NCBI GenBank assembly: GCA_934167365.1
Contig: CAKPKU010000015.1
Coordinates: 1-24,364 of the forward strand
Length of the DNA stretch: 24,364 nt
Direction of reading: 5' to 3'
Source: an uncultured Clostridia bacterium
GTDB taxonomy: Bacteria; Bacillota; Clostridia; TANB77; CAG-508
Position numbers and translations under genes: made by a program. Numbering within the stretch: the first letter of the stretch is position 1; each line of letters starts with the position of its first letter. A model generated the notes under the pieces. It worked only from the letters and a program-made list of their open reading frames with translations. It searched no databases and was not told where the DNA came from. This document shows positions 8,326 to 15,899 of this stretch, piece after piece.

Positions 8326-8365
8326 AAAAGAGGAAAAATATGTTTTATTATATTTTTCCTCTTTT
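8326..8365. terminator. Bidirectional terminator between convergent rpe and the DUF4364 gene
   Basis: AAAAGAGGAAAAATA (8326-8340) pairs perfectly over 15 bp with 8351-8365, around a 10-nt loop. Runs of A on one side and T on the other make it work on both strands. The two genes face each other across it. Confidence 0.8.
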
Positions 8366-8400
8366 GATTATATTTATATATGCTAAAAAACAAAAAAATT

Positions 8401-8943
8401 TTATTTATTAACATTAGTTGTTAAAGTATCTAATAATTTTGGGTAAATAATATCTGCATTGTTTTTCCAATTATCAACAATCTTTTTGGCTTCATCTCTT
8501 GAGCCTGCAAAGGTTTTTATTTCAAATATTGTTTCATTATTTTCCATAATTTTGCATACAACAATATAATGATCTTCACTTCGTGGAGTGAATTCTGCTA
8601 TTATTGAATGTTCATTTTCAATATTTTCTAGAACTGGTTTTAAATTGGTATCTGCTTTTAACTTTATAATACCAGGCAAAATATCTAAAGTTAAATCTAA
8701 AGTGTGTTTTCCATTTGAAGTTAATTCATATAATACTTGCTCTTCTTTTTGATAATTTACTATAAATCCAGCTGCTATTAGGTCTAATAAAAATTGTTGA
8801 AAGTAAAAATAATTCAGATCTATTGCTGATAATACGAGTTTATAAAGGTTATCATTAGTAATTGGTTTATGTATTTGATCTAATATATATAAAATTAATA
8901 CTTTATTTTCTGCTAAAGTTTCACTATTTGATGTAATTTTCAA
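8401..8943 (-). CDS. DUF4364 family protein, probable winged-helix regulator
   Basis: The only clear minus-strand gene: 180 aa. The N-terminal half (about 1-85) looks like a winged helix. It has a short helix NKVLILYILDQI, a recognition-helix-like segment NYFYFQQFLLDLIAAGFI, and a beta wing around VNYQKEEQVLYELTSNG. The C-terminal half is alpha/beta and may mediate dimer or ligand contacts. This pattern and length match DUF4364, a Clostridia family thought to be DNA-binding; no target is known to me. Translation starts with TTG at 8943-8941 behind AAGGAG (8959-8954 on this strand), 10 nt away. Its promoter region overlaps that of trmB, so one could affect the other. Confidence 0.82.
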   Translation of the reverse strand: MKITSNSETLAENKVLILYILDQIHKPITNDNLYKLVLSAIDLNYFYFQQFLLDLIAAGFIVNYQKEEQVLYELTSNGKHTLDLTLDILPGIIKLKADTNLKPVLENIENEHSIIAEFTPRSEDHYIVVCKIMENNETIFEIKTFAGSRDEAKKIVDNWKNNADIIYPKLLDTLTTNVNK

Positions 8944-8974
8944 AATTTTTCAGCTCCTTATTAAAAAAATATGT

Positions 8975-8980
8975 TATAAT
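8975..8980 (+). promoter_or_regulatory. Extended -10 element of trmB
   Basis: TGTTATAAT gives an extended -10 with TATAAT at 8975-8980. No good -35 is present, which is common for TGn promoters. The start would be near 8987, inside the opposite -10. Confidence 0.5.
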
Positions 8981-8986
8981 AGCTAC

Positions 8987-8992
8987 ATTATA
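8987..8992 (-). promoter_or_regulatory. Extended -10 element of the DUF4364 gene
   Basis: On the minus strand TGCTATAAT places TATAAT at 8992-8987. It lies 6 bp from the + strand -10, so polymerase cannot sit on both at once. A weak TTTCAA lies about 17 bp upstream. Confidence 0.5.
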
Positions 8993-9034
8993 GCACATGA
9001 ATTTTGAAAAAAAAAGAGGAAGGAATGAATAATA

Positions 9035-9694
9035 ATGAGAATAAGATTTAAACCATGGGCAAGACCAGAGCTAGAAGCAAGCAAATTTTATATTGATAAC
9101 CCAGAAGATTATAAAGGAAAATGGGAAACTTTATTTGAAAGAAAAAATCCAATTCATCTAGAGCTAGGATGTGGTAAAGGAAATTTTATTTCAAAACTAG
9201 CAAGTAAAAATGAAAATATTAATTATATTGCAATAGATTTGGTTGATGCAATGCTAGGTTTAGCAAAACGAAATATTGAAAGTGTATATAATGAACAAAA
9301 TAAAAAAGTTGATAATGTATATTTGACAAGATATGATATAGAAAGAATACTAAATATATTAGATAAAAATGATAATATAGAAAGAATTTATATTAATTTT
9401 TGCAACCCATGGCCTAAAGGAAAGCACAGAAAAAAGAGGTTAACACATACAAGACAGTTAGAAAAATATAAAGAATTTTTAGTTGATAATGGAGAAATAT
9501 ATTTTAAAACAGATGATGATGGATTATTTAGTGATAGTTTAAACTATTTTGAAGAATGTGGATTTGAAATTATAAATAAAACATATGATTTGGCAAATAC
9601 TCCAAATTTTTGGGATAATATAATGACTGAACATGAAAAAATGTTTATGGATGAAGGAATTAAAATTAAAGCTTTGATTGCAAGAAAAAGGTAA
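9035..9694 (+). CDS. trmB: tRNA (guanine-46-N7)-methyltransferase TrmB
   Basis: Adds a methyl group from SAM to N7 of G46 in the tRNA variable loop. The 219 aa match the Bacillus enzyme throughout. MRIRFKPWARPEL and DYKGKWETLF are the family N-terminus. LELGCGKGNF (42-51) is the SAM loop. YINFCNPWPKGKHRKKRL is the catalytic/tRNA-contact block, and YFKTDDDGLF and NIMTEHEKMF the C-terminal blocks. The block reads NPWPK where Bacillus has DPWPK; I believe Asn occurs in other clostridial members, so I do not take it as inactivation. The start at 9035 follows AGAGGAAGGA by about 10 nt. It is transcribed alone, divergent from the DUF4364 gene. Confidence 0.95.
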   Translation: MRIRFKPWARPELEASKFYIDNPEDYKGKWETLFERKNPIHLELGCGKGNFISKLASKNENINYIAIDLVDAMLGLAKRNIESVYNEQNKKVDNVYLTRYDIERILNILDKNDNIERIYINFCNPWPKGKHRKKRLTHTRQLEKYKEFLVDNGEIYFKTDDDGLFSDSLNYFEECGFEIINKTYDLANTPNFWDNIMTEHEKMFMDEGIKIKALIARKR

Positions 9695-9707
9695 TATATT
9701 ACTAAAA

Positions 9708-9774
9708 GCAATGGATATTGAATTAAAATAGATATTTTATAAAAAATAAGGTGAATTTTTTATGAATCTATTGC
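9708..9774 (+). other. Nested inverted repeats between trmB and ftsE
   Basis: GCAATGGAT (9708-9716) can pair with ATCTATTGC (9766-9774), 9 bp with one G-T. Inside it, ATAAAAAAT (9739-9747) pairs perfectly with ATTTTTTAT (9755-9763) around the loop AAGGTGA. The inner loop is also the ribosome-binding site of a 13-codon ORF. No T-tract follows, so it is not a clear terminator. Confidence 0.35.
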
Positions 9775-9803
9775 AAAAGACTTTTTTTATTGTTATCATA
9801 TAA
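9762..9803 (+). CDS. Possible 13-codon upstream ORF before ftsE
   Basis: ATG 9762 follows AAGGTGA (9748-9754) by 7 nt and encodes MNLLQKTFFIVII, a hydrophobic peptide. Its stop TAA (9801-9803) directly abuts an ATG in the ftsE frame at 9804, from which the frame runs 14 codons to the likely true FtsE start at 9846. The site could be a leader peptide, or chance in AT-rich DNA. Its RBS lies in the loop of a hairpin. Confidence 0.25.
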   Translation: MNLLQKTFFIVII

Positions 9804-9845
9804 ATGAAAATATGTTTATTGTATTTTTATGTCGAGGAGAAAAAA

Positions 9846-10532
9846 ATGATAGAATTTAGGAATGTAAATAAAAAATATGGAACAGGAACAGAAGCAGTAC
9901 AAAATGCTAATTTTAAGATAGAAAAAGGAGAATTTGCCTTTTTAGTAGGTTCATCAGGATCAGGAAAATCAACATTAATTAAATTAATATTAAAAGAAGA
10001 AGAGCCAACATCAGGTAATATTATAATAAATGGAAAAGATACTACATTTTTAAAAGCAAGAAGAGTACCATATTTACGTAGAAGTATGGGAGTTGTATTT
10101 CAAGATTTCAGATTATTACCAGATAAAACAGTATATGAAAACGTAGCATTTGCAATGTATATAGTAAAAGCTACACCAAGACATATAAGAAGACAAGTAC
10201 CAATGGTTTTATCATTAGTAGGATTAAGTGGCAAAGCAAAAATGTATCCAAATGAATTATCAGGAGGTGAGCAACAAAGAGTTGCATTAGCAAGAGCTTT
10301 GGTAAATAATCCATCTATGCTGATTGCAGATGAACCAACAGGAAACTTAGATCCAGATACTGCATGGGAAATTATGAATTTATTAAATAATATAAATTTA
10401 AGAGGGACAACAGTTGTTGTAGCAACACATGCTAAAGATATTGTTGATAAAATGAAAAAAAGAGTAATACAGATTGATAAAGGCATCATAGTTAGAGATG
10501 ACAAAAAAGGTGGGTATGAAAGTGAATTATAA
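9846..10532 (+). CDS. ftsE: Cell-division ABC transporter ATP-binding protein FtsE
   Basis: ATPase of the FtsEX complex. It does not transport; it uses ATP hydrolysis to drive a conformational change through FtsX that activates a peptidoglycan hydrolase outside. From ATG 9846 the protein has 228 aa: Walker A GSSGSGKST (35-43), Q-loop VFQDFRLLP with Gln86, signature LSGGEQQ (138-144), Walker B MLIADEPTG (158-166) and H-loop His195. I chose 9846 because GGAG (9836-9839) lies 6 nt upstream and because FtsE proteins begin MIxFxxVxKxY. The frame is open from 9804, but that would include the RBS as coding. It overlaps ftsX. Confidence 0.96.
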   Translation: MIEFRNVNKKYGTGTEAVQNANFKIEKGEFAFLVGSSGSGKSTLIKLILKEEEPTSGNIIINGKDTTFLKARRVPYLRRSMGVVFQDFRLLPDKTVYENVAFAMYIVKATPRHIRRQVPMVLSLVGLSGKAKMYPNELSGGEQQRVALARALVNNPSMLIADEPTGNLDPDTAWEIMNLLNNINLRGTTVVVATHAKDIVDKMKKRVIQIDKGIIVRDDKKGGYESEL

Positions 10533-11412
10533 TATACTAAAATATTTAATAGGTGAAGGATTTAAAAGTATTTTTAAAAATAAGAAATCTACATTTGCAG
10601 CATTAATGATTATGTTTGTGACATTGTTAACAGTTGGACTAGGAGTAGCTGGTGGAAGTAATATAACATCAATGGTTGAACAAATAGAGGGCGAATTTCC
10701 GATTCAGTTATTTATCGAAGATGATGCAACTCAGGATGATGTGAAAGAAATGGAAGATACTATAAAGTCTATGGAATATGTAAATAATGTAACATATACT
10801 TCAAAAGCTGATGCTTTAAAAAATAGAAGAGAAACATTGGGAAATTCAGAAGTTATATTAAAAAATTATACAGATGCAAATAATCCTTTCCCAGCATCAT
10901 TTACTATAACATTAACAGATTTAAATCAAGCAGATGGAGTTATAGAAAAACTGAAATTATTGGATAATGTAAAAGATATAACAACTCAACAATCAACTAT
11001 AAGTAAATTAAATAGTGTAAAAAAATGGGTTAGAATTTCATTTTTTGCCATAGGTGTATTACTTGTAGTTGTATCTACAGTTATTATTGGAAATACAATA
11101 AAACTTGCGGTACAAGCTAGAAGAAGAGAAATCTCAATAATGAAATATGTAGGAGCAACAAATAACTTTATTAGAGCACCTTTTATAGTTGAAGGTATAG
11201 TAATGGGAATTGTTGCAACAGCAATATCTTTAATTGTATTAGGTGGTATATATGTGTTTATATACTCAAAATGTGGAGGAGCACTATTTAATTATAAATT
11301 AATTGAATTTAGTGAACTATTTTCTACTGAATTGCTTATATTTGCAATACTTGGAATAGGAATTGGTGTTTTAGGAAGTTCATTATCTATGAAAAAATAC
11401 TTGAAGGTGTAA
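10516..11412 (+). CDS. ftsX: Cell-division ABC transporter permease-like protein FtsX
   Basis: Membrane partner of FtsE that passes its ATPase cycle to the hydrolase outside the cell. It has about 298 aa and four membrane segments: AALMIMFVTLLTVGLGV near the N-terminus, then a large extracellular domain (about 50-160), then VRISFFAIGVLLVVVS, EGIVMGIVATAISLIVLGG and LLIFAILGIGIGVL. The motif VQARRREISIMKYVGATNNFI is the typical FtsX coupling region. ATG 10516 (MKVNYNILKYLIGEGFKSIF) matches family starts. An in-frame ATG at 10498 is possible and would lengthen the overlap with ftsE. AGGTGG lies very close to 10516, so coupling to ftsE translation is likely. Confidence 0.94.
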   Translation: MKVNYNILKYLIGEGFKSIFKNKKSTFAALMIMFVTLLTVGLGVAGGSNITSMVEQIEGEFPIQLFIEDDATQDDVKEMEDTIKSMEYVNNVTYTSKADALKNRRETLGNSEVILKNYTDANNPFPASFTITLTDLNQADGVIEKLKLLDNVKDITTQQSTISKLNSVKKWVRISFFAIGVLLVVVSTVIIGNTIKLAVQARRREISIMKYVGATNNFIRAPFIVEGIVMGIVATAISLIVLGGIYVFIYSKCGGALFNYKLIEFSELFSTELLIFAILGIGIGVLGSSLSMKKYLKV

Positions 11413-11436
11413 AAATAAAATATGAGGTGTATATAT

Positions 11437-12624
11437 ATGAAGAGAAAAATTATATCAATAATAGTTGCTTGCACAATAATTTTAACAACAAATTGTTCAG
11501 TTTTAGCTGTACAATCATCAGATTATAAAAAACAGGCTGAACAAGCAGAAAATCAAAAAAGTGAAGCTCAAAAGCAATATGATGAGCTAGATGGACAAAT
11601 AAATACAGCTCTTCAAGAAGTTGAGGATATAAATTCATCAATAGAAAATCTTGAAAATGAAATAAATGATTTATCAGATAAGGTAAAAAAACTAAATAGC
11701 TCTATAAGTGAAAAAGAAAAAGATTTAGAAAGTAAACAAAAATTATTAGAAGAGCGTTTAGTGGCATCATATATGAATGGTAATAATACATATTTAAGTG
11801 CTTTATTAACTGGAGGTCTTGTAAATTTTATTTCAAATTATGAAACAATTAAACAAATAGCAGAATATGATACCAATTTAATGAATGAAGTAGAAAATAC
11901 TAAAAAAGAGCTTGAAGATGAAAAATCTGAAATAGAAACAGCAAAAACTGAAAAAGAAAATAAAAGTAAAGATTTGAAAAAATTAAAGTCAGAAAAGCAA
12001 GCTAAAGTTAATTCATTAACAGATGAGCAAAAACAAATACAAGCACAAATAGATGAATATGATAGCCAAATGGCAATTTTAAAACAAAAAGAGCTAGCTC
12101 AAGCTGCAAAAGAAAGAGAAGAGGCAGCAAAAAATAATAATTCAAATAAAGGATCTTCTAATAATCAAAATAATGGTAACAATAATAGTGGCAATAATAA
12201 TAAATCATCAGAAACAGGTGGAGGGTCTTCAGGAAAATTTTTATGGCCAGTACCATCAAGTCATAATATATCATCAGGTTATGGATATAGAATACACCCA
12301 ATATCAGGAACTAAAAAATTACATGCTGGTATAGATATTGCAGCTCCAGGAGGATCAAATATTGTAGCTGCTGAATCTGGTACTGTTATATTATCAAGTT
12401 ATGGTTATAATGGTGGATATGGAAACTATGTAATTATAAGTCATGGAAATGGTGTTACTACAAGGTATGCACATTGTAGCAGTTTATCAGTTTCAGTTGG
12501 TGATACTGTTACAAGAGGACAAGTTATAGCAGCAGTGGGGTCAACAGGAGCATCAACAGGAAATCATTGTCATTTTGAAGTTAGAATAAATGGTAATAGT
12601 ACACAACCATTAGATTATTTATAA
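11437..12624 (+). CDS. Secreted coiled-coil M23 peptidase, FtsEX-controlled PcsB/CwlO/EnvC-type
   Basis: A 395-aa secreted peptidoglycan hydrolase or hydrolase activator. It has a signal peptide with likely cleavage after VLA (24), a long coiled coil (about 28-230) of the kind FtsX holds in PcsB, CwlO and EnvC, a Asn/Ser-rich linker (about 233-266), and a C-terminal LytM/M23 domain. All zinc and catalytic residues are present: His296 and Asp300 in HAGID, His346 in RYAH, His377 and His379 in HCHFE. It should therefore be an active endopeptidase, unlike EnvC. In PcsB and CwlO the catalytic domain is CHAP or NlpC/P60, so this follows the same design with a different domain. GAGGTG (11424-11429) lies 7 nt before ATG 11437. 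It is 24 nt after ftsX, in the same operon. Confidence 0.92.
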   Translation: MKRKIISIIVACTIILTTNCSVLAVQSSDYKKQAEQAENQKSEAQKQYDELDGQINTALQEVEDINSSIENLENEINDLSDKVKKLNSSISEKEKDLESKQKLLEERLVASYMNGNNTYLSALLTGGLVNFISNYETIKQIAEYDTNLMNEVENTKKELEDEKSEIETAKTEKENKSKDLKKLKSEKQAKVNSLTDEQKQIQAQIDEYDSQMAILKQKELAQAAKEREEAAKNNNSNKGSSNNQNNGNNNSGNNNKSSETGGGSSGKFLWPVPSSHNISSGYGYRIHPISGTKKLHAGIDIAAPGGSNIVAAESGTVILSSYGYNGGYGNYVIISHGNGVTTRYAHCSSLSVSVGDTVTRGQVIAAVGSTGASTGNHCHFEVRINGNSTQPLDYL

Positions 12625-12630
12625 AATAAT

Positions 12631-12655
12631 AAGAGCATGAAAATGCTCTTTTTAT
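12631..12655 (+). terminator. Terminator after the ftsEX-hydrolase operon
   Basis: AAGAGCAT, loop GAAA, ATGCTCTT, then TTTTA: a perfect 8-bp stem. The hydrolase stop is just upstream. Some read-through to ctpA is possible. Confidence 0.8.
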
Positions 12656-12719
12656 AAAATTAATCATATTTACGTTAAAATAAAACTATATTTATTTAAT
12701 ATAGGAAAGGTGAAGTATT

Positions 12720-13922
12720 TTGAAAGAAAATAATAATAAAGAAAAAGTAATTAAAAGTGAAAAAGGTGGAGTTTGGAAAATATTGTTAACAATTTTTCTA
12801 ACTGCAATTATTACATATTTTTGTACAATAACATTTACAATAAAATCATATTTATCTACATCCGGAATGTCATATTTATCTACTAAATTAGCATTAATAG
12901 ACCAAAAACTAAAATCTACATATATTTATGATATGGATAAGGATAAAATGCTTGAAAATGCAATAAAAGGATATGTAACAGGTGTTAATGATAAATATAC
13001 ACAATATTTAACAAAAGAAGAAATGACAGAGCTAATGGAGGATACAACTGGAAATTATGTAGGTATTGGGGTATATATGGCAGATAATACAGCAGATAAT
13101 ACAATACTAATTATTGGTGTTATTGAGGGATCAGTAGCCGAAAAAGCAGGTCTACAAGCAGGAGATATAATTACAAAAGTAGAAGGTGTTGAATACAAAG
13201 GTGATCAGTTAGATTCTGTTGTTAGTGCAATTAAGGGAGAAGAAGGAACAAGTGTTAATATTACAATAAAGAGAGCTGAAAAAGAGCAAGATTTTAATAT
13301 TGTTAGAAGTAATATTAAAATTAAAACGGTTTCTTCTAGCATGATTGGAAATAGTGCATATATAAAAATTACAGCTTTTAATGATGGTACTGCACAAGAA
13401 TTTAAAGATGCATATAATAGTTTAAAATCAAATAATCCAAATGGATTAATAATAGATTTAAGAAATAATGGTGGAGGTTTAGTATCAGAATCTTTAAGTA
13501 TTGCTGAAACAATGGTTGAAAAAGATAAAACGTTACTTATAACATCTAACAAAGATAAAAAAGAAGAGATAACAAAATCTAAAGAAAAACCTATAGTAGA
13601 TGTTCCTATTGTAATACTAATTAATAAAAATACTGCAAGTGCTTCAGAAATACTAGCTGGCTGTTTAAAAGACAATAATGATGTTAAAATTATAGGTGCA
13701 ACTTCTTATGGAAAAGGTGTAATCCAAACTATATATAGCTTTGCAGATGGTTCTGGATTAAAGATTACTTCTGAAGAATATTTTACACCAAATCACAATG
13801 CTATTAATAAAATAGGAATAATGCCAGATATTGAAATAAAACTGGATTCTGAATGGGAAAATATAAGTAACATTCCATATGAGAATGATTTACAATTACA
13901 AGAAGCTATAAAGATGTTCTAA
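12720..13922 (+). CDS. ctpA: C-terminal processing peptidase, S41 family, with PDZ domain
   Basis: Membrane-anchored serine protease that cleaves extracytoplasmic proteins from their C-terminus. In several bacteria this family trims or degrades peptidoglycan hydrolases; in Bacillus CtpB acts in sporulation signalling. The 400 aa contain a cytoplasmic N-terminus, a membrane helix (about 20-40), a PDZ domain (about 110-190) and the S41 core. The Ser-Lys pair is intact: Ser307 in TASASE and Lys332 in YGKGVIQ, 25 residues apart as in E. coli Tsp, with Gln336. The start is TTG 12720, with AGGTGA 6 nt upstream. It follows the FtsEX-dependent hydrolase, a recurrent neighbour in Clostridia, which suggests that hydrolase as a possible substrate (inference). 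Confidence 0.94.
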   Translation: MKENNNKEKVIKSEKGGVWKILLTIFLTAIITYFCTITFTIKSYLSTSGMSYLSTKLALIDQKLKSTYIYDMDKDKMLENAIKGYVTGVNDKYTQYLTKEEMTELMEDTTGNYVGIGVYMADNTADNTILIIGVIEGSVAEKAGLQAGDIITKVEGVEYKGDQLDSVVSAIKGEEGTSVNITIKRAEKEQDFNIVRSNIKIKTVSSSMIGNSAYIKITAFNDGTAQEFKDAYNSLKSNNPNGLIIDLRNNGGGLVSESLSIAETMVEKDKTLLITSNKDKKEEITKSKEKPIVDVPIVILINKNTASASEILAGCLKDNNDVKIIGATSYGKGVIQTIYSFADGSGLKITSEEYFTPNHNAINKIGIMPDIEIKLDSEWENISNIPYENDLQLQEAIKMF

Positions 13923-13924
13923 TG

Positions 13925-13962
13925 ATTACTGTTTAAACTTAAAAAGTTTAAACAGTAATTTT
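13925..13962 (+). terminator. Strong terminator after ctpA
   Basis: The arms 13925-13940 and 13944-13959 pair perfectly over 16 bp with a 3-nt loop, followed by TTTCC. The stem includes the palindrome GTTTAAAC-like core on both arms. Confidence 0.8.
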
Positions 13963-13992
13963 CCTTATAATGTAGGATTTATTGTAGAATTG

Positions 13993-14021
13993 TTGAAGAA
14001 TATGCTTATTTGTGATATAAT
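13993..14021 (+). promoter_or_regulatory. Promoter of the unknown gene at 14054
   Basis: TTGAAG (13993-13998), a 17-bp spacer and TATAAT (14016-14021), extended by TGA. The start near 14028 leaves a leader of about 26 nt. Confidence 0.65.
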
Positions 14022-14053
14022 CTAAATTAGTGATTATTTTGTGGAGGAAAAAA

Positions 14054-15091
14054 TTGGAAGATATTAATATAATTATAAGATCTATATGCCAAGATTTATA
14101 TGATAATTTACGATACAATTATTCGTCTTTTTCTAGATTAAAATCAAAAAAGTATTTAAAGATGTTAGATTCAATTAACAAAAAATATGATTATTGTTAT
14201 GTTGAAATTATAAGAGATGAATTAGGAATAGTATATAAAAATTATAGTGTTTTTTGCAGAAAAAAAGAATATGAAAATAACCTAAAAACTATAGAAGATA
14301 TTAAAAAAATGTATTTCAAAATGTGTAATTTTATAGAGGAAATTTTATTAGGAAATACAGCAAAAATATTATATTCTGAATATAAAAATATTGAAAATTA
14401 TATAGAAGAGCTAGAGCATACATATGGGGGACAAACAGAAAAATATATAAAAAAGCTATCAAGAAAAAGCTTGGGGAAAGAGCGAGTTGAAATAGCAAAA
14501 ATTTGCAAAGACAAGTCAAAAATAATTTCTGAAAAGAAAAGATGTGTTATATATATACTAAAATCAAAATTAGATGAATGGAATAACAAATATAAACGAA
14601 AAGAAGATGTAAAAATTTTATATAATTCAGAAAAGGCAGAGCATATATTTATTGTTAAAAATAAAAGTGGGAAATGCATAAAAAGAAAAAGGTATAGGTT
14701 TAAACCTACATTTTCAGATATAGAAGTTTTACAAAAAAAGGCTATAAAAAACTTAAAAAGCATGAATTTTGGAATTAGTATATATGAAGAGCTAAATATT
14801 GAAGAGCAGAATATAAAATATATTGATCCATTTATTCTAACAATTTTTATAGAAGAAGGATATTTAGATTATGCCAAGTTATATATAAGACAATTACATA
14901 CTGGAAGTAAAAGTAAGCAATACCAATTACCATTTAAAATAATATATAATATTGATGAAAATTTCAATAATGGTGTAATGACACCAATGAGAAACGAGAT
15001 TATAGCAATTATAGCTGAAAGAAGTGCTCTTTCAGTTGCTAATGTTAAGAAAATTAAAAATAACAAAATAACAAAGAAAAAAATAGGCTAA
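14054..15091 (+). CDS. Hypothetical protein, 345 aa, no recognised family
   Basis: I do not recognise this protein. GGAGG at 14043-14047 lies 6 nt before TTG 14054, which I take as the start. The frame is open from GTG 14030, but that would put the RBS inside the gene. The product is Lys/Ile/Glu/Tyr-rich and mostly helical in appearance, with no signal peptide or membrane segment. The N-terminal 200 residues look like long helices. A basic patch, KCIKRKRYRFKP, lies near residue 215. The C-terminal third holds the most conserved-looking parts: PFILTIFIEEGYLDYAKLYI and MTPMRNEIIAIIAERSALS. The very end is basic (KKIKNNKITKKK). A nucleic-acid or ribosome contact is conceivable, but only as a guess from charge. 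It is a single-gene unit with its own promoter and terminator. Confidence 0.75.
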   Translation: MEDINIIIRSICQDLYDNLRYNYSSFSRLKSKKYLKMLDSINKKYDYCYVEIIRDELGIVYKNYSVFCRKKEYENNLKTIEDIKKMYFKMCNFIEEILLGNTAKILYSEYKNIENYIEELEHTYGGQTEKYIKKLSRKSLGKERVEIAKICKDKSKIISEKKRCVIYILKSKLDEWNNKYKRKEDVKILYNSEKAEHIFIVKNKSGKCIKRKRYRFKPTFSDIEVLQKKAIKNLKSMNFGISIYEELNIEEQNIKYIDPFILTIFIEEGYLDYAKLYIRQLHTGSKSKQYQLPFKIIYNIDENFNNGVMTPMRNEIIAIIAERSALSVANVKKIKNNKITKKKIG

Positions 15092-15112
15092 TATTCATTA
15101 GTCTAATTTTTT
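15085..15112 (+). terminator. Terminator overlapping the stop codon of the unknown gene
   Basis: AGGCTAAT, loop ATTC, ATTAGTCT (8 bp with one G-T), then AATTTTTTCC. The stop TAA at 15089-15091 is within the stem. Confidence 0.7.
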
Positions 15113-15137
15113 CCATTAAAATTAAAGGAGGAAAATT

Positions 15138-15824
15138 ATGTTTTACGAAATAGTTACATCATTTGCTTTTAAGTCTTTTATAAGATTAATTTTAGGTTTT
15201 TTCCTAGCTGGAATGATTGGTCTTGAAAGGTCATCTTGGAATAAGCCAGCAGGATTTAGAACACATGCACTAGTTGGAATTAGTGCTGTTTTAGTAATGT
15301 TATGTGGAGAATATATGTCTAATACATATAATATTGATCCATCTAGAATACCAGCACAGCTCTTATCTGGAATTGGATTTTTAGGAGCAGGAACTATACT
15401 CAGAAATGGAGTAAATGTTAAAGGTTTAACTACTGCTGCGAGTTTACTTGCTGTTACATGTATAGGTTTAATTATAGGAGCAGGATTTTATGCTTTAGGG
15501 ATAATATCAACAATAATTGTGTATTTTATATTGTCATATTCATATTTAATTTTTTCAAAATTAGATCATTTTTCTATATTTGAATTAGAAATTAAAGCTA
15601 AATCGGGAGATAATGAAACAATTAAAAAAATTGAAGATGTACTAAATGAAAAGTCTATAATATTGAAAAATATAAGTAATTCTGAAACTGAAAGTGATAA
15701 TGGAGAAAAATGTAAAATAATTAAAATTTCAGGCAAATATAGTAACAAGGAAGATTTAAGTATAAATAATATTATTTCTTCAATTGCGAGTTTAGATGGA
15801 ATACTACATGTAGAAGAGCTATAA
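15138..15824 (+). CDS. MgtC/SapB family membrane protein
   Basis: A 228-aa inner-membrane protein. The MgtC signature is clear: FLAGMIGLERSSWNKPAGFRTH early on, then LVGISAVLVML and QLLSGIGFLGAGTILR. About four to five membrane segments fill the first 145 residues. The soluble C-terminal part (about 148-228) has an ACT-like alpha/beta pattern (FELEIKAKSGDNETIKKIED), as in many MgtC proteins. MgtC is tied to growth at low Mg2+ and to control of membrane ATPase or phosphate balance in other bacteria; the substrate here is unknown. AAGGAGG (15125-15131) is 6 nt before the ATG. No clear promoter lies in the 46 nt after the previous terminator, so its transcription start is uncertain. Confidence 0.92.
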   Translation: MFYEIVTSFAFKSFIRLILGFFLAGMIGLERSSWNKPAGFRTHALVGISAVLVMLCGEYMSNTYNIDPSRIPAQLLSGIGFLGAGTILRNGVNVKGLTTAASLLAVTCIGLIIGAGFYALGIISTIIVYFILSYSYLIFSKLDHFSIFELEIKAKSGDNETIKKIEDVLNEKSIILKNISNSETESDNGEKCKIIKISGKYSNKEDLSINNIISSIASLDGILHVEEL

Positions 15825-15829
15825 TTTTT

Positions 15830-15858
15830 TTGATTTTTTTGAATATAAATGATATATT
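15830..15858 (+). promoter_or_regulatory. Likely promoter of the YwaF-family gene
   Basis: TTGATT (15830-15835), a 17-bp spacer and TATATT (15853-15858), extended by TGA. The neighbouring T-runs could also help terminate mgtC transcription. Confidence 0.45.
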
Positions 15859-15899
15859 AGATATGTAACAATTAATCAAACTAAAAGGAGAAGTAATTT

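Noticed and set aside
8255..8386. 43-codon + strand frame (starts MKAKKVEYLYFF) between rpe and the DUF4364 gene
   Set aside because: No ribosome-binding site before its ATG, and it runs through the bidirectional terminator. Its composition is what AT-rich noise gives.
13205..13675. 156-codon minus strand frame opposite ctpA
   Set aside because: The S41 core with Ser307 and Lys332 on the + strand is certain; the minus frame has no RBS or recognisable domain.
14054..15091. Recent horizontal transfer of the unknown gene
   Set aside because: Base composition, codon use and regulatory signals are the same as in the flanking core genes, and no repeats or integrase are near.
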